64,000 nt of DNA from Ephemerocybe angulata. Its lineage: Eukaryota; Basidiomycota; Agaricomycetes; Agaricales; Psathyrellaceae. The DNA is taken from positions 682,001 to 746,000 of the forward strand of contig JAACJK010000110.1 in the NCBI GenBank assembly GCA_013368325.1. The letters run 5' to 3'. A program made the translations under genes and the position numbers. A model generated the notes under the pieces. That model was not told where the DNA came from. It did not search any database and saw only the letters and a program-made list of their open reading frames with translations. Of this stretch, positions 1 to 12,000 are shown piece by piece (the first letter of the stretch is position 1; every line of letters begins with the position of its first letter).

Positions 1-14
1 TGGATAGAGCTCAC

Positions 15-1432
15 CTTGAATTTGGCTGTCAACTCCATGTTCGAGACGCGGCCGGCCTTTTCTGCTTGGAGGGGGAAGCTCAAATGCTCTGCCTCGCGGA
101 TCTTCTTCATCGTTCCGGACCATTTGTCGACTTCCTCCTTCGTCTGTTCGTAGGCCGCTTCACGGTCAAGACGTTCCTGAGCACGTTGGGGAAGAGGAGC
201 GGACAGAGCCTTCGTTTTGGATGATCCGAGGATTTTGGTAGATTTTTTGAGGGTTTGGAGGGAGGATGATTGGGTGGCAAGGGGGGCGAGGAGGTCATCG
301 AGGTTGAGCTTCGAACCTACGTAGATCAGAGGTTAGAATATATACATAGGGCGGTAGAGGATTTCATACCACTGGAATCTATCCGGAACTCGTCCTCTAC
401 ACCAGTCTCCGTTTTTTCGCGGATGATACGGCGTTTTCGTGCCCTAGCGGGTTCCTCAGAATCATCTGCAGCCTTACGCTTCTGGGTTTGCGAAGTGGTA
501 TCGAGGCCAGAGACGAAACTCTGCAAGTTGTCTAGTGCATCCTCACCGAGGTCCTCTTCGTCCGAGGCTGCAATATGCGCATCGTCCTCATCGTCCTCCA
601 CATCCTCATCATCTTCCTCATCATCCTCTGAAATCTCCTCGTCGTCCTCCATGTCCTCGTCCTCATCCTCCGATGCGTCAGGTCTCGAGGAAGACGGCTG
701 CTCGGATGTAGCGGCGGCCTTTTTGGCAGCTTCATCGTCGCTCCCCATATCTATATCACCCTTACCATCCAGAACATCGAGGAGGTCGATGAACTCATCG
801 TCCTCCCCTTCGGCTTCCGAGTCCTCCTCTTCTTCCTCGCTTTCTTGGGCAGGCTTCCGTTGAGGCTGCTCGTCGTCGTCCTCATCGAGATTAACGTCCG
901 CAAACCTCACCCCGCGGTCCTTCTTCACCGTTGATTTTTTACCCTATAAGATCACGCGTTAAGTATCCCAAACGACGAGGCAGCCCAAACGCGCATTCCC
1001 ACTAACCTTCTTCGGGAAGAACTCTGCAAACCGCTCCTCATCGCTCTCCTCAAACGCAGCATCACTATCCACCTCCTCATCATCCTCACTCGCAACCCTC
1101 TCATCATCCTCGTTCTCCCCAATCAGCCTTGCCCTCAACGCCTCCCTCGCCGCGTCCCCCATCTCATCCAGAGCCCCAAACTCCATCGCCTCGTCCCTGT
1201 CCAGATCCATCTTCACCTTCGACCGCCGCGTCTTCTCCGGCAGGTACTCGTAGACATCCTGGAACCCCGCTTCCCGCTGTTTCTTGTCCTTCAGGGTCTG
1301 GCGTTTTGCGAACCCCGCTTCGGCGTTGGCTTTGCTTTTGTCTCCTGCGCTCTTGGAGAACGCTTTTTTGGGGCCGCCGGGTCCAGATTTGCGAGGTGGG
1401 CCTGCCCGCGATGTGGACGGTAATTTTGGCAT
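15..1432 (-). CDS. UTP14: UTP14, U3 snoRNP/SSU processome protein (5' part, truncated by window edge)
   Basis: Nucleolar protein of the small-subunit processome, needed for 18S rRNA maturation, where it works with the helicase Dhr1. Three exons are visible: 1432-1007, 943-370 and 316-15. The last one ends at a GT donor at 14-13, so the gene continues beyond the left edge. Introns are 1006-944 and 369-317, and both joins keep the frame. Exon 1 encodes a basic N-terminus followed by DVYEYLPEKTRR. Exon 2 is dominated by long Asp/Glu/Ser runs, as in UTP14 proteins, then KRRIIREKTE. Exon 3 carries the diagnostic stretch ERLDREAAYEQTKEEVDKW followed by EAEHLSFPLQ, which I recognise as the start of the UTP14 conserved region. 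The family assignment comes from these motifs; the C-terminal half cannot be judged here. Confidence 0.9.
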
Positions 1433-1677
1433 GGGAGTGGGTCGTGGATTTCACTTTGGCGTTAGAGAAACTTTCAATGGCTAGGTTAGGGTTTTACGGC
1501 TCTCGGGGTGAATCCGGACCGGTAGGGCGCTTCAGACTTCGAAGGCACCGTACTACTTTCTGACATACGCGTTGGAGATTCACCTGAATTTCGCTTTAGG
1601 TTTGGCGGCATTGTGTACATTGTGAGATTCAATTACTATGATAACAAAAGCAATGCGGCTCATGATCTGATTCTGAA

Positions 1678-3388
1678 TTATTTATATTGGTGTCCTTCAA
1701 CCAGCAAACGACGTCGCCTCCAAGTCGCGTCCCACCGATCGTCAAGAGCGTCCTGCACCTTTTTCCACCTGGCCATGTTCATATTGTGCAGATGTTCGGA
1801 ATCTTTGCCCAAAGAGCCCGCCTCAAGCCGCTCCAAATGTGGGAAGTTGGCCTCAATAAACTTCCATACAGATGCAGGAGAAGATATTGTTGAACAGCCG
1901 ACGTTCAGCTCGGTAAGTTTGAAGTATGGACCTCCGGTTTCCTCGCCAGAGACACGGGTGGCGTCAAAGCGCAATGCAAGTGTCACCAACGAGGGGCATC
2001 CAGAAAGAAGATAGAGGAGGTGAGTATGATCGATAAGAGGAGAAGGGTCGACGGGGCAGTTTTCGTGGATCTCCAAGAACTCGACTTCGGTCCACACGGT
2101 TCTGATTTGCGCAATGTCGTCCGGGGTAATGGATATCCAGTGGGAAAATACCACATTTATGAATTTTAGCCGCTTGAAGATATAGAAGGGCGCAATCTTG
2201 ATAGGTGGCCTGTATTCGCTGTCTTCTTGAGGTGCATAATCTGGCACGTCACGGTTGCCAATCGAGTCGCAAATTCGGAGGTCCATCAAACTGTCCGAGT
2301 TGAGGCGTTCAGTAATGGTATCGATGGCGGCTTGTGCCTCTCCTTCGCTTGAGCATCTGGCACGCGCAAAGGCTTCTAACGTTTCAAGCTTGTTGAGCGT
2401 GGGGAAATGCTGAAGGAACCCGGTTATGGTGCTGACTGTGTCGGCGTCGATGCACAGTTCCGTGAGGCAGGAGAATCCTTCGATGGGACGGCAGCTTCGA
2501 CGTTCGGTGGCACTTATACCCCAGTCTTTTGCCTTTAAAGAGTTTATGGAGAGCATAGAGAGCTGGGGAAGGTTTGCCAAGTAAAGGATGGTTGACGGCA
2601 GCAAGGTCGTTATTTGGAGGCACTTGAGATGATTCCAAGTCGAAGCCCTCAGATAGTCGTCGGCGAACTTCGCAGTGTCCGATCCAAGGTCCAGGTTTTC
2701 GAGGAAATTCGGCTGTTTAGCAGTGGACAGGAGCGTTAAAGCCTGGAGGGGTAGGCATGGCTCCATGTTGAAAGCAAGCTTTGTGAGGTTCGCTCCAACA
2801 AATAGGGGCATGAAGGGTTGGATATTGTTTGAGTACTCCAGACCGAATGGATTCAGAGTCTCGACGAAATTTCTTGGGATCCATTCAAAGCTCCTGATAT
2901 GGGGTGCCAATGCGCCTGGTTGGGAGCCGGTCACCTCTTGCAGAGCTTGCAGAAGTTCTAGAGACGGGATTCTCTTAGCATCGTAGATGACACCTTTAAT
3001 GTGCCGTATGCGAGGGGCGTATTGCGTGAGGTATCGGTCGACGTCAGATGGGACGAGCGCGCGGTTCAAATACTGTGATTATCATCAGCACACATGGCCC
3101 ATGAAGCCCGTATCCAATCACACTCACATAAACCGAGGGAGGGGTTCTATGTTGGTAATCATACCGGTGTTGGTTGCCGAACTTTTTCTCTTCAATTCTC
3201 CAAAGGTCGGTCGGAAGACAAGCAAGGAGCGGTTCGAACGAGTCCAAGGTGTGCCAAAGACTGTCAAGTCCAGGCTCGAGGAAAGCGCGACGCGTCAAAG
3301 ACATCGCCAATGCGCTCCTTCTATCCAGATAACCGCTTATCAAGCGTAAGACTTCAGGGATTTGCAAGTGGCCCAAATGACCAGGCAT
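1678..3388 (-). CDS. F-box/LRR-like protein, copy 1
   Basis: Two exons (3388-3128 and 3072-1678; intron 3127-3073) give 551 residues. The N-terminus (LQIPEVLRLISGYLDRRSAL... followed by a Leu/Trp pair around DSLWHTL) is an F-box of the type abundant in Agaricomycetes. Such proteins recruit substrates to SCF ubiquitin ligases through Skp1. The rest consists of irregular leucine-rich segments without a catalytic motif, consistent with a substrate-recognition module. The start is the ATG immediately before the F-box. It is a paralog of the gene at 5757-7385: intron position and phase are the same and I estimate about 60% protein identity by eye. This copy has a longer C-terminus ending in an Arg-rich tail. 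The substrate is unknown. Confidence 0.85.
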
Positions 3389-3479
3389 CTTGGCGTTGGG
3401 GGGTGAAGAGAAGAAACCTGGTAGTACGATCGATTTATATGTTCCCAAACGTAAAAGAAACATTTGATTTCCAAGCCCT

Positions 3480-3498
3480 TTGTATTCCACGAATACAA
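3480..3498. repeat. 8-bp inverted repeat, copy 1 of 2
   Basis: TTGTATTC, three bases, then GAATACAA. It lies about 90 bases upstream of F-box copy 1. An almost identical element occurs at 15336-15354. It could be a transcription-factor site or part of a small repeat; the role is unknown. Confidence 0.45.
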
Positions 3499-3786
3499 GG
3501 CCCCGAGAATATCAAATAGCTGATACAATGCCTGCAGGATACAAGGCGGCGCCAGCATTTCTTGAGCATTTCAAAGCAGGTAGTAGTTTCGGTGAGTAGC
3601 CATGACGACAACCTTGTGTTCTCGACTTCTCCAGGGACTAGATGTTAACGAATCGATGGATTAGTTGGAAACATTGCTGCACACCTTTGCAATAGCTGAA
3701 AGCCTCCCCTAGCCACAAATGCCCAGTCCCATCCGCCAAGTTGGTCCAACACCTCGTCACGTTCAGAACGCCTGCCAACAGTGCCT

Positions 3787-5171
3787 TCACCGCCCCTCCC
3801 CAGGCAACCCAGCCATCCTCTCAAACCACCTCACCACCGACGCGACCTTGCGCACACAAGGATCGCTCTCTCCCAGTCTAAGGTCAGGCCTAAACGCTCC
3901 GTCCTCATGCGCATGAGGCATCGTCCTATAACACACCGTCATCTTCGATCTGAGATTCGGAGACGCAGTCAGCGTCGGGGACATTGAGGGCTCGCATTCC
4001 GCCGTCAAATCTACATAAAAGGAAAAACAAAAAGCGTATCGTCAGTACTAGGCAAAGGCGCATTCAAATAGACCATGTTGAAAGAAATAGGAGAAGGAGA
4101 AGGAGAATCAGAAGTTGAAGATGGACGCACTTTCCAAATACACCACATCCCCCCTCTTCCACCCCTCGCCCTCCCCAACACCACCCCACTCCTCCGCAAC
4201 CTCCCTCCACCCCGTAAACTTACACACCCTCCCCTCCTCATCCCCCAAAATCCCCTTCAAAATCCCCACCTGCTTCCCCGCCTCCCTCCCCTTCCTAATC
4301 GTAATAACATCCGGGCCCTCCACCTCCAACACCGCCAACAAAAAGCACATCTTCCGCCCGCGCATCCGCGCCGCTTCCCCCGGACGTGAGACGAGGGCGA
4401 GGGGCGTGAGGGTGTGGATGTTGAAATGGAATGTTGGGAAGCGCCCGATCGCGGAGGACGAAGCATCTGAATAGTTGAACGATTGCGTTTCTTGCGTTTC
4501 GAGGATGCCAGAGTCCGAGATGTGCGATGATTCATTCGCCGCGGTGGTGGTGTCCGCGGGCTCGAGGTCCTGAACGACGAGGCCACTCTTCGCACCCTCC
4601 ACACTGTCGTCCCCTAGCAAAAACGACGTGAGGTCGCCTAACGGCCCAACCCCCGTCCGCCCAGCCCCAGATTCATCCGCCTCCTCAGGGTTAGTCGGCG
4701 GCCAAGTTATAGCCGTCCCATCTGCCACTCCCGAGTTAAATGAGCAAACTTCCAGTGCAAGTAGTAACACATTGTCCATAATTACTCACCTCCCCCATCC
4801 CCCTCCCCACCCTCCTCCCCACCACTCCTATCAAAAATCACATTCCTATAAACCAGAGAAATCCTCCGACTCGCAGCCTCAAGCGTTGCAGGCGGATACA
4901 CAAACGACACCATCGAGTCCTCCGGTCGTCTCCCTCCCGCCTCAGCCTGGCTGCGCCCTACCCTGCCATATGACGCACTTCTCTGCAGCCAGGGGGTAGT
5001 GAACAGACTAGAATCGTTAGCACCCAATGAGCTAGTCGCGCTGGGCACCTTCTGGTGCTGCGCGGCGGGGGTGTCTGTGGAGGAGACGGTCTGCCAGTGG
5101 TAGCTTTGGCCGTCATCCTTGGTAGACGTCAGCGCAGATAGGGTCGGTGCGCCGAGGAAGACGCGGTACAT
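3787..5171 (-). CDS. OB-fold protein resembling shieldin subunit 2 (first OB domain) family
   Basis: Three exons (5171-4790, 4721-4131, 4010-3787; introns 4789-4722 and 4130-4011) close in frame to 398 residues. The centre (FLLAVLEVEGPDVITIRKG ... VGILKGILGDEEGRVCKFTG ... GDVVYLEN) has the alternating strand pattern of an OB fold. The last exon ends with DLRLGESDPCVRKVASVVRW and FERMAGL, a tail I associate with fungal proteins annotated as containing a SHLD2-type first OB fold. In vertebrates SHLD2 binds single-stranded DNA and limits end resection at double-strand breaks; applying that role here is inference. The start is the first in-frame ATG. The frame is open upstream to an AG at 5261-5262 (minus CCACAG), so a further 5' exon is possible. 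It lies between two F-box paralogs, and a decayed copy of its 3' end is at about 7878-7972. Confidence 0.65.
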
Positions 5172-5756
5172 CGTTTCCGGGTAGCTGCTCAGGACGGATG
5201 AAGGGCGGTATGCCGCGGTGAGGTAGAAGGGTACATGGATGAACGGAATCAAGGAGGACTGTGGGAATAAGCGCCCGTTCCGTTCATCCCTATTCCGGTC
5301 CGATCACGCCCACGATTCATGGACCGCGAGCAAAACAGCCATCTGGTACTAAGTATGGTCTGTAGTGGGGGCGTTATTTGATTCTGAACCATCTCAATAC
5401 GAGCGAAATGGCCATTACATCTCCCTGAGCTGCGCTCAGTTCCAGCTTCATGGAATTCATGCATGCACCGCACATCACACTTCAGTGCCTCACTTTAAAC
5501 TCAATTAACTCATTAGTATATGCAGTAGCCTGGGGCGCACGAGGTTTTGGATTCCCAGGTAAGCCATCGCTTTTCCATTCATCCCAGATAATGCATAGAC
5601 GCGCATGTAGAGGATTGCTATCTGGCCACCATTCGTTCCGTCCACCACAACACGATCCAAGTCAAATCCCACCTACACATACCAGCGGTGACTATAATTA
5701 CAAGCAATGTGGTTCAGAGGTCACTACTTATTGTCAGGAACTAGACTATCTGAGTC

Positions 5757-7385
5757 CTAGGTCTCGCCACCAAGAGCATCCTCCACCGCGCTCCATCGTG
5801 TCGTGTACATATTTTGCACATGTTCGAAGTCGGCACCAATGAAGCTCGCATCAAGCGATTTCAGGTGTGGAAGATTGGCCCGAATAAACTTCAATACAGA
5901 TGTAGAAGAAGATATTGTTGAACCGCTGACGTTCAGCTTGCCCAGGTTAAAGGGACCTCCGGTCTCCTTGCCAGAAACCCGGGTGGCGTCAAAGCGCAAG
6001 CCAACAGTCTTCAATGAGGGGCAGCCATCAAGAAGGTGGAGGAGGTGAGTATGGTCAATAAGAGGAGCAGGCTCGACGGGGCAGGTTTCGACGACGTCCA
6101 AGGTTTCAATTCTGGTCCACGCAGTTCGCATCTGCGCGATGTCGTCTGGAGTAATCGATACCCAGTGGGAAAATCCCACACCTATGAATTTCAGCCGCTT
6201 GAAGATATAGAAGGGCGCAATCGTGATAGGTGGCCTGTATTCGCTGTCTTCTTTAGGTGCATAATCTGGCACGTTGCCCATCGAGTCGCAAATTCGGAGC
6301 TGCATCAAACTGTCCGAGTTGAGGCGTTCAGCAATGGTATCGATGGCGTCTTGTGCCTCCCTTTCGCATGAGCATCTAGCAAGCGCAGTCGCATCCAGCG
6401 TTTCAACTCGGTTGAGCGTAGGGAGATGCTGAAAGAACCCAATTATGGTGCTGCATGTGTCCGCCTTGATGCTCAGTACCTTGAGGCAGGAGAAGCCTTG
6501 GATAGGAAGGGGATTTTGACGGCCAGTGGCACCGGAACCGTTGGGGTATCGCCTCGGTATCCCTTCCAAAGAGGTTATGAGGAGGCTAGTGAGTTGGGGA
6601 ATCGATGCCATATAAGGGATGGTGGATGGCAAGAAGGTTTTTATCTCGAGGTGCTTGAGCTGATTCCAAGGGGAAGACCTAAGATACTCGTCTGCGAACT
6701 GGACAGTTTCCGATCCAAGGGCCAGCGTTTCGAGGTAAGACAACCGTTTGGCAGTCGCCAAGAGTGTTAAAGCGTGAAGGCGCAGGCTTGACTTCATGTT
6801 AAAGATAAGACTCGTGACGCTCGCTCCAACAAATAGGGGCATGAAGGGCTGGATATTGTTTGAGTATTCCAAACTGAATTCGAGCTTGATCATGTCTCCG
6901 GGGATCCACCAAAAGCTTCTGAGAAGGGGGGCCAATGCGCCTGGTTGGAAATCGGTCACGACTTGAAGAGCTTGCAAAAGTTCTAGAGATGGTACTCGCT
7001 TCGCCTTGTAGATGTCAGCTTCAAGGCTCCGTATGCGAGGGGCGTATCGCGTGAGGTATCGGTCGACGTCAGCTGGGACGAGCGCGCGGTTCAAACACTG
7101 TGATTATCGTCAACACACATGAGGCCCATGAAGCCCATATCCAACCACACTCACATAAACCGAAATTAGAGTTTTACGATCGCGGATGTTTTTCTGTTCA
7201 ATTCTCCAGAGGTCGACCGGAAGACAGGCAAGGAGCGGTTCGAACGAGTCCAAACTGTGCCAAAGACTGTCGAGCCCGGGCTCGAGGAAAGCGCGACACG
7301 TCAAGGACATCGCCAATGCGCTGCTTCTATCCAGTTCATTGCATATCGAGCGTACGACTTCAGGGATCTGCAAATGACCAGGCAT
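5757..7385 (-). CDS. F-box/LRR-like protein, copy 2
   Basis: Exons 7385-7155 and 7097-5757 (intron 7154-7098) give 523 residues. The organisation matches the gene at 1678-3388: the F-box begins right after the start (MPGHLQIPEVVRSICNELDR), one phase-0 intron falls at the same codon position, and the leucine-rich body follows. Conserved blocks include SLEYSNNIQPFMPLFVGA, APFYIFKRLKF and LIDHTHLL. It differs by a shorter exon 1, small internal indels and loss of the Arg-rich C-terminus. I expect it to be an SCF substrate adaptor of unknown target. It and copy 1 are tandem in the same orientation with only the OB-fold gene between them. Confidence 0.85.
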
Positions 7386-7877
7386 CTTGGCGGACGAAGG
7401 AAGACAAAGTTGAAGAAACCTGGCAAATGATGGGTGTATCCGAAATACGATCCGCTTTCTCACAGTCCGGTCTCCGCTCGATCCGGAGGCTTCATTCCCC
7501 TGCAAGTGGTGGGACTTGGAGGCCGTGGCTCTCAACAGGATTCAAGGATCCTGAGCAAATTAGTATATCTACAGATTGAGATTATATGTAAATCACGTCG
7601 CCCAAGAGTCATATCATTTCTATTCGCTCCGCTCGCAGTCGCGAGACTTTTCGATGCCATACCCTCCATCACTGTCTCTGCCCTCCCAAGAGGATTCCTG
7701 GATTATCGAGAAAACGATCCGTACCTTCTGCCCTCCCTCCTGCTGGTACCTCAGAATGAGTCGAAAGCGGATTCGTTCTCTCAGGACCTCGAAACATCAT
7801 GGAAAGCTCGATGTCCCAAACACTCCTGTGCGACGCCCCCATTGTCAGATCGCGTTCGGCCCACCCCCATAGATGCA

Positions 7878-7972
7878 TGAGCAATCGCCCAGTCCCAGTA
7901 GCCCGGTCATTCACTTGAACAAACTCGCAGCCGATGCGCCCTTGCACGCATAAGGGTCGCTTTCTCCTCGTT
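7878..7972 (-). pseudogene. Relic of the OB-fold gene's 3' end
   Basis: Read on the minus strand this segment encodes a degraded version of the last 28 or so codons of the gene at 3787-5171: GESDPYACKG in place of GESDPCVRKV, then a TGA where Phe-Glu should be, then MTGLLGLG in place of MAGLPGEG. In the best 25-base stretch I count five differences, all transitions. It sits about 500 bases upstream of F-box copy 2, just as the intact 3' end sits about 400 bases upstream of F-box copy 1. That geometry argues that F-box plus OB-fold tail were duplicated together. Boundaries are approximate. Confidence 0.7.
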
Positions 7973-8287
7973 GCACTCGACCACCAGAGCCAAAAACGGC
8001 ATTGCACGACTGGGGTGAGTCAGCAGCAGCTTCAAAGGATGATTCAAGGGATGGACTTACACCTCAGTGGTTCGCTCTGTGACAAGAACTGGCTATAGCT
8101 CGAAGATGGCCGGGCTCAGCTTAACCAGAACCCAACCAGCGCGGACCCGCGATCCTTCCCGGGGTTCCAACCATGGCAAACGTTCAACAGGAAGACGGAA
8201 CTTCACTTTTCGTAGCATTATCAAGGCTCTCTTGAAGTTATTCACTGCGGTATCAGCCAAAGAAATACTTGAATTTGAAGGACGAAA

Positions 8288-9011
8288 TCAATACGAAGCC
8301 TCGATATCCATCATCTTCTTGAATCGATGCATAAATACTGGCGGAGCATCGTGTATAATCTCCTCAATCTCTTTGATCACTTGATACTGCCATCGAAAAG
8401 CTCAATCAGACACTCCCCAGTGCACACCATAGTCGCGACATGAAAGCGTCACCCACCTTGTCCCTAGGGTTATCCGGCCTCGGTGGGATCGCCTTGACCA
8501 TTGCATGATAAACCTCAGGCCTATCCACATAGTACTCCTCCACTTCTTTGATCAGCGCCAACATGGCCAAAAGCTCTTCAGACATCGCAGGTTCTTCAGG
8601 GGGCAAAAGGGGCCAAAGGTCAGGCTGCACTATCCTTCTCCGCGTCATGAGCCCCGAGGGCGTGGTTATGGAGATGATACTCGTGTGAGGCGCGTTCAGG
8701 TCCTTCTTCGAGTGCACGCCGTAAGGGAGAGGGAGGAATGCGTTGTAGCCTTCTAGGAGATGGGGAAAGGGGTGGAGGATGTTCACAACCGTCTCGATGG
8801 TGGTCATGACATCGGCCCTGTGGGGTTTGGTAAACCAAAGGGTAGTTTCGATGAGGAGGACGAGGCGGACTCACTGCTGCGTCCGATACTTCTCGAGTGA
8901 GCTCAAGAATTGGTCCCAGTAATGCGGCACCTCTCGCAACTGGTCCTCCACCGCGGTTATATAGTCGACCGCATCCTGAGGTTCGAGTTTCTGCCGCGGA
9001 TCCAAAGTCAT
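8288..9011 (-). CDS. Short Sin3-type paired amphipathic helix (PAH) protein
   Basis: Exons 9011-8875, 8817-8457 and 8386-8288 close in frame to 198 residues. Residues about 11-70 form a clear PAH domain: DAVDYITAVEDQLREVPHYW, then FLSSLEKYRTQQ, then VVNILHPFPHLLEGYNAFLP, matching the Sin3 pattern of valley-and-hill helices ending in L.GFN.FLP. The C-terminal part (IKEVEEYYVDRPEVYHAMV and IKEIEEIIHDAPPVFMHRFK) has two more helices that look like partial PAH half-repeats. Full Sin3 co-repressors exceed 1,000 residues and carry an HDAC-interaction domain; nothing of that kind is present. It may act as a free PAH module competing for Sin3 partners, which is inference. The start ATG directly precedes the domain. 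Confidence 0.75.
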
Positions 9012-12000
9012 CTAAGTCCTCCCAGAGGCGACACAGGGATAAGGGCAGATCGGAGAAAAACGGTGAGGGTCGATTTATGTGCATTGTCCAAATCGGCCGG
9101 ATTTCCGCAGGCGACTCTTCTTGGGCGTGGCGGTGGCAGGAAAACACATGGCCGTTGCTCAGGGCCAGATAATAATATCCTAATCCTGGTCAGTACCCAA
9201 TAGGGTTGGGAGATAGTATGGAATGGACATCAAGATGATCGTGGTGGCAGGAGGAAGAGATCGGCAGCCGGCGTTTGCCGCCGCAGCAACTCTGTGATTG
9301 TGATTCGCACGGTGAGGCGCGGGCCGGATATTGGCGCTTGCAGGCGCTTGGGGACGCATCGAGGTAACAGAAGGTGGTTGAACATCGAGGTGTCGAGGAA
9401 GGGTGATCTGCATGAGCGGATGAAATTAGAAGCTGCATGCCGACACCACTTCGAGGCCAGATTGCACCAAACTGGCATCTGTTCTAGCCTTGGAAGCGGA
9501 TTGATGGCGCGCGTTTATGGGTTCGCCTACCTCGACGATCTTCACCTTCGGGGTGTCAAGAAGTCTGAGAAGCTAGTAAGCCGTTTCTTGACGTGTGCTT
9601 TACATTGCGGCAGTATATGGGCGCTAATCTCGACTTGAGTCGCACGATCTGGGGTACGAAATCCAGAGCGGCGCTCGAGAACAGGGGAAGGGGACTAGGC
9701 CCCTACCCCATTCCCAAAGATGGGAGTAAGAATATCGCAGGAGAGGAAGCATTACGCGGCCATTAGTACCTAGATTGCGCTCAGCTTCTCCCGGGCTGTG
9801 TGCATCTAGTCCATGGGGCCAGTTAACCAGTGAGCAATCATGAGAGTTAAGGACGAAAGTCGAGAGTTGAGCTGGCTCATAGGGAAGAGAAGGGCATCTT
9901 TCTCTTTCTCGTGGTGTGCTGCTCCAGTAGTCTGGGAGCTCCATACCTTAGACGAAACTGTGTTCTTTGTAAACCTTCTCATCGAACGACTGCGCGGTGA
10001 AACAGGCTCTTTTTCTTCGAATTGTTCTTCCTCGGAATACGTCACCAGGCTATGGGCGGCCGGTTGATGGGATGCTTTCACAATATCCAATTATTCAGCT
10101 ACAATCAAAGAGCTGATGCTGTTAGGAAGTCGCCTTAGCTCCTATCGTCTTGCGCCATACTAACCGCGAAGCGAACGACTTGCCGACTCATGCGTGTCCA
10201 TACAATAGTGGATATGCAGTGTCCTACTCATCCCGGTTAGGTTATGCGAGGCATTATCCCCCTTCCGGTTGGCAATGGTGTCTATATCCACCAAACACTA
10301 CACACTGTGTCCGTACCTCCATGCCAATAGCTATTTTAGTGTACCAAAAGATACGGGAACTCGGAAGGAGGGACCGTCATTGCGGGGTGACATTGACAGT
10401 AAAGTACTCAACTTGAACAGTTGAACTTGACAGTTTCCACCGAAATTAGATCTCCATCGTTGCATCTCGTACCTAGTACTAGGGCGACTCAAAGAGTATA
10501 ACTATATGGAAAGAACCTGTGGAAAGGCCTTGCCCCGAGTAACACAGCTTAAGTAGATACTTTTTTGACGACCCCTTCCTCCGCCGACTTCGCATAATGA
10601 TATCTTGATTATCTATACACCACCGAATTTTCGCCCGAGCGCACCACAAACAGCCTACGCCATGGGGGTGACGTCGGAGGCGCACGCATGCTGCAACCAA
10701 ACGCCTTGACCGACCACCGGAACGCCTGATGATTAGATAAATGCACGGTTAATACACCGGTTAAATGTGCCCCGAAACAAAGAAACTGGGGTCGTCCCTG
10801 CGTCAAGCGTTTTCACCCCGTAACTTGACTATACTATTACCCGCGGTGTGGAGCAGCCATCCTGTGCGTGGAACAGATCCTATATGGTTATTGAGTGACC
10901 TAGAAGATAAGGTGATGAGTGAATTAGGAAGGTGGGCCCGAAGGAGCGGGTTGGTTGTTGCTTTGATGAGATTCGAGACCTGCTACTCACACATCGTCAA
11001 GGTCGCGTCGAATAGGTGGCTAGTGACATAAAGTAGTTTGACCTCGGGCAATGGATATTACTTCACAGACATTAGTCAATAGCTTTGGAGCTATGGCCTT
11101 CAGGGTACCCAACACCGCTGTAGAGGTTGGACACTGAGCCGGTGGGCCAGATCCATCGGATCCTATAAGGCTCGTGTGGTCTAGGATTGGCTCGGTCGTA
11201 TCCAGCGTCACAGCGTACTTGCAGGGAGGATATACAGGCATTATTCACTCAGTGTGTCCTTACTCATTACCACAGAGGTGCTGTGTACGGAGGAGAGCTG
11301 TCTTCGGAATTCGGAAGCAGCCTTCGTGAGTGGCAAAAATCAAGTGGAACTTGAAGCCCATCCTGCCGGCAGGTGGTCGAAAGGGCCTTCATATTCCGCC
11401 GAGGTTTGCGCCAGAAATAAAGTTCGTAGATAGACGGTGAGTTATGCGGATATACTGCGACGCAGAATTGGGGATAGATAGCTTCCATTGACTATTGGTC
11501 CTTGGGTGTTCGATGGAATTATGATAGGTAACTTGATGGCCACCATAGCTTCGAAGACTGCGTCTCGGATGAGACCTCAATTTCATGGGAGGGGTGGAGA
11601 AAGAGTTAGTCAAAGGATAATATACGAGTGAAGCTGTAGGCCGTCGTAATAGATGGTCCTGGGAGGAGATATCAAAGAGACTTCCATATCTATATCAAAA
11701 ATGATAGTGGATGTTTGTGTTACTCCAGTTTGATGGAAGTCGAGACGCTCGCCGAGACAACCCGTCGGTACTAGAAAAGTAATGCCTACCAAAGTTAGGC
11801 CTATAATATGCTAGGTATTTATTCTATGAGCAATCATGTCTATAGAGGACCCAGCTGTACTCACTTCGCGACCGAAGTTCAGACAACTGGTAAGTGCAGA
11901 TGGACGGTCCATTGACACAGGGTGGGGTACGCCGCTGGATCCCGGCCTCTGGTGTCACTAGAAAGGTTCAATCCATCCAGAACTCAGTATATCTATTTGT

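Noticed and set aside
270..863. 197-residue Ser-rich plus-strand open frame
   Set aside because: It is the antisense of the acidic exon of UTP14; poly-Ser is simply the reverse of GAA/GAT-rich codons.
11961..11975. GGTTCAATCC resembling a tRNA B box
   Set aside because: The flanking bases do not form a T-stem and no acceptor or anticodon stem can be built upstream.
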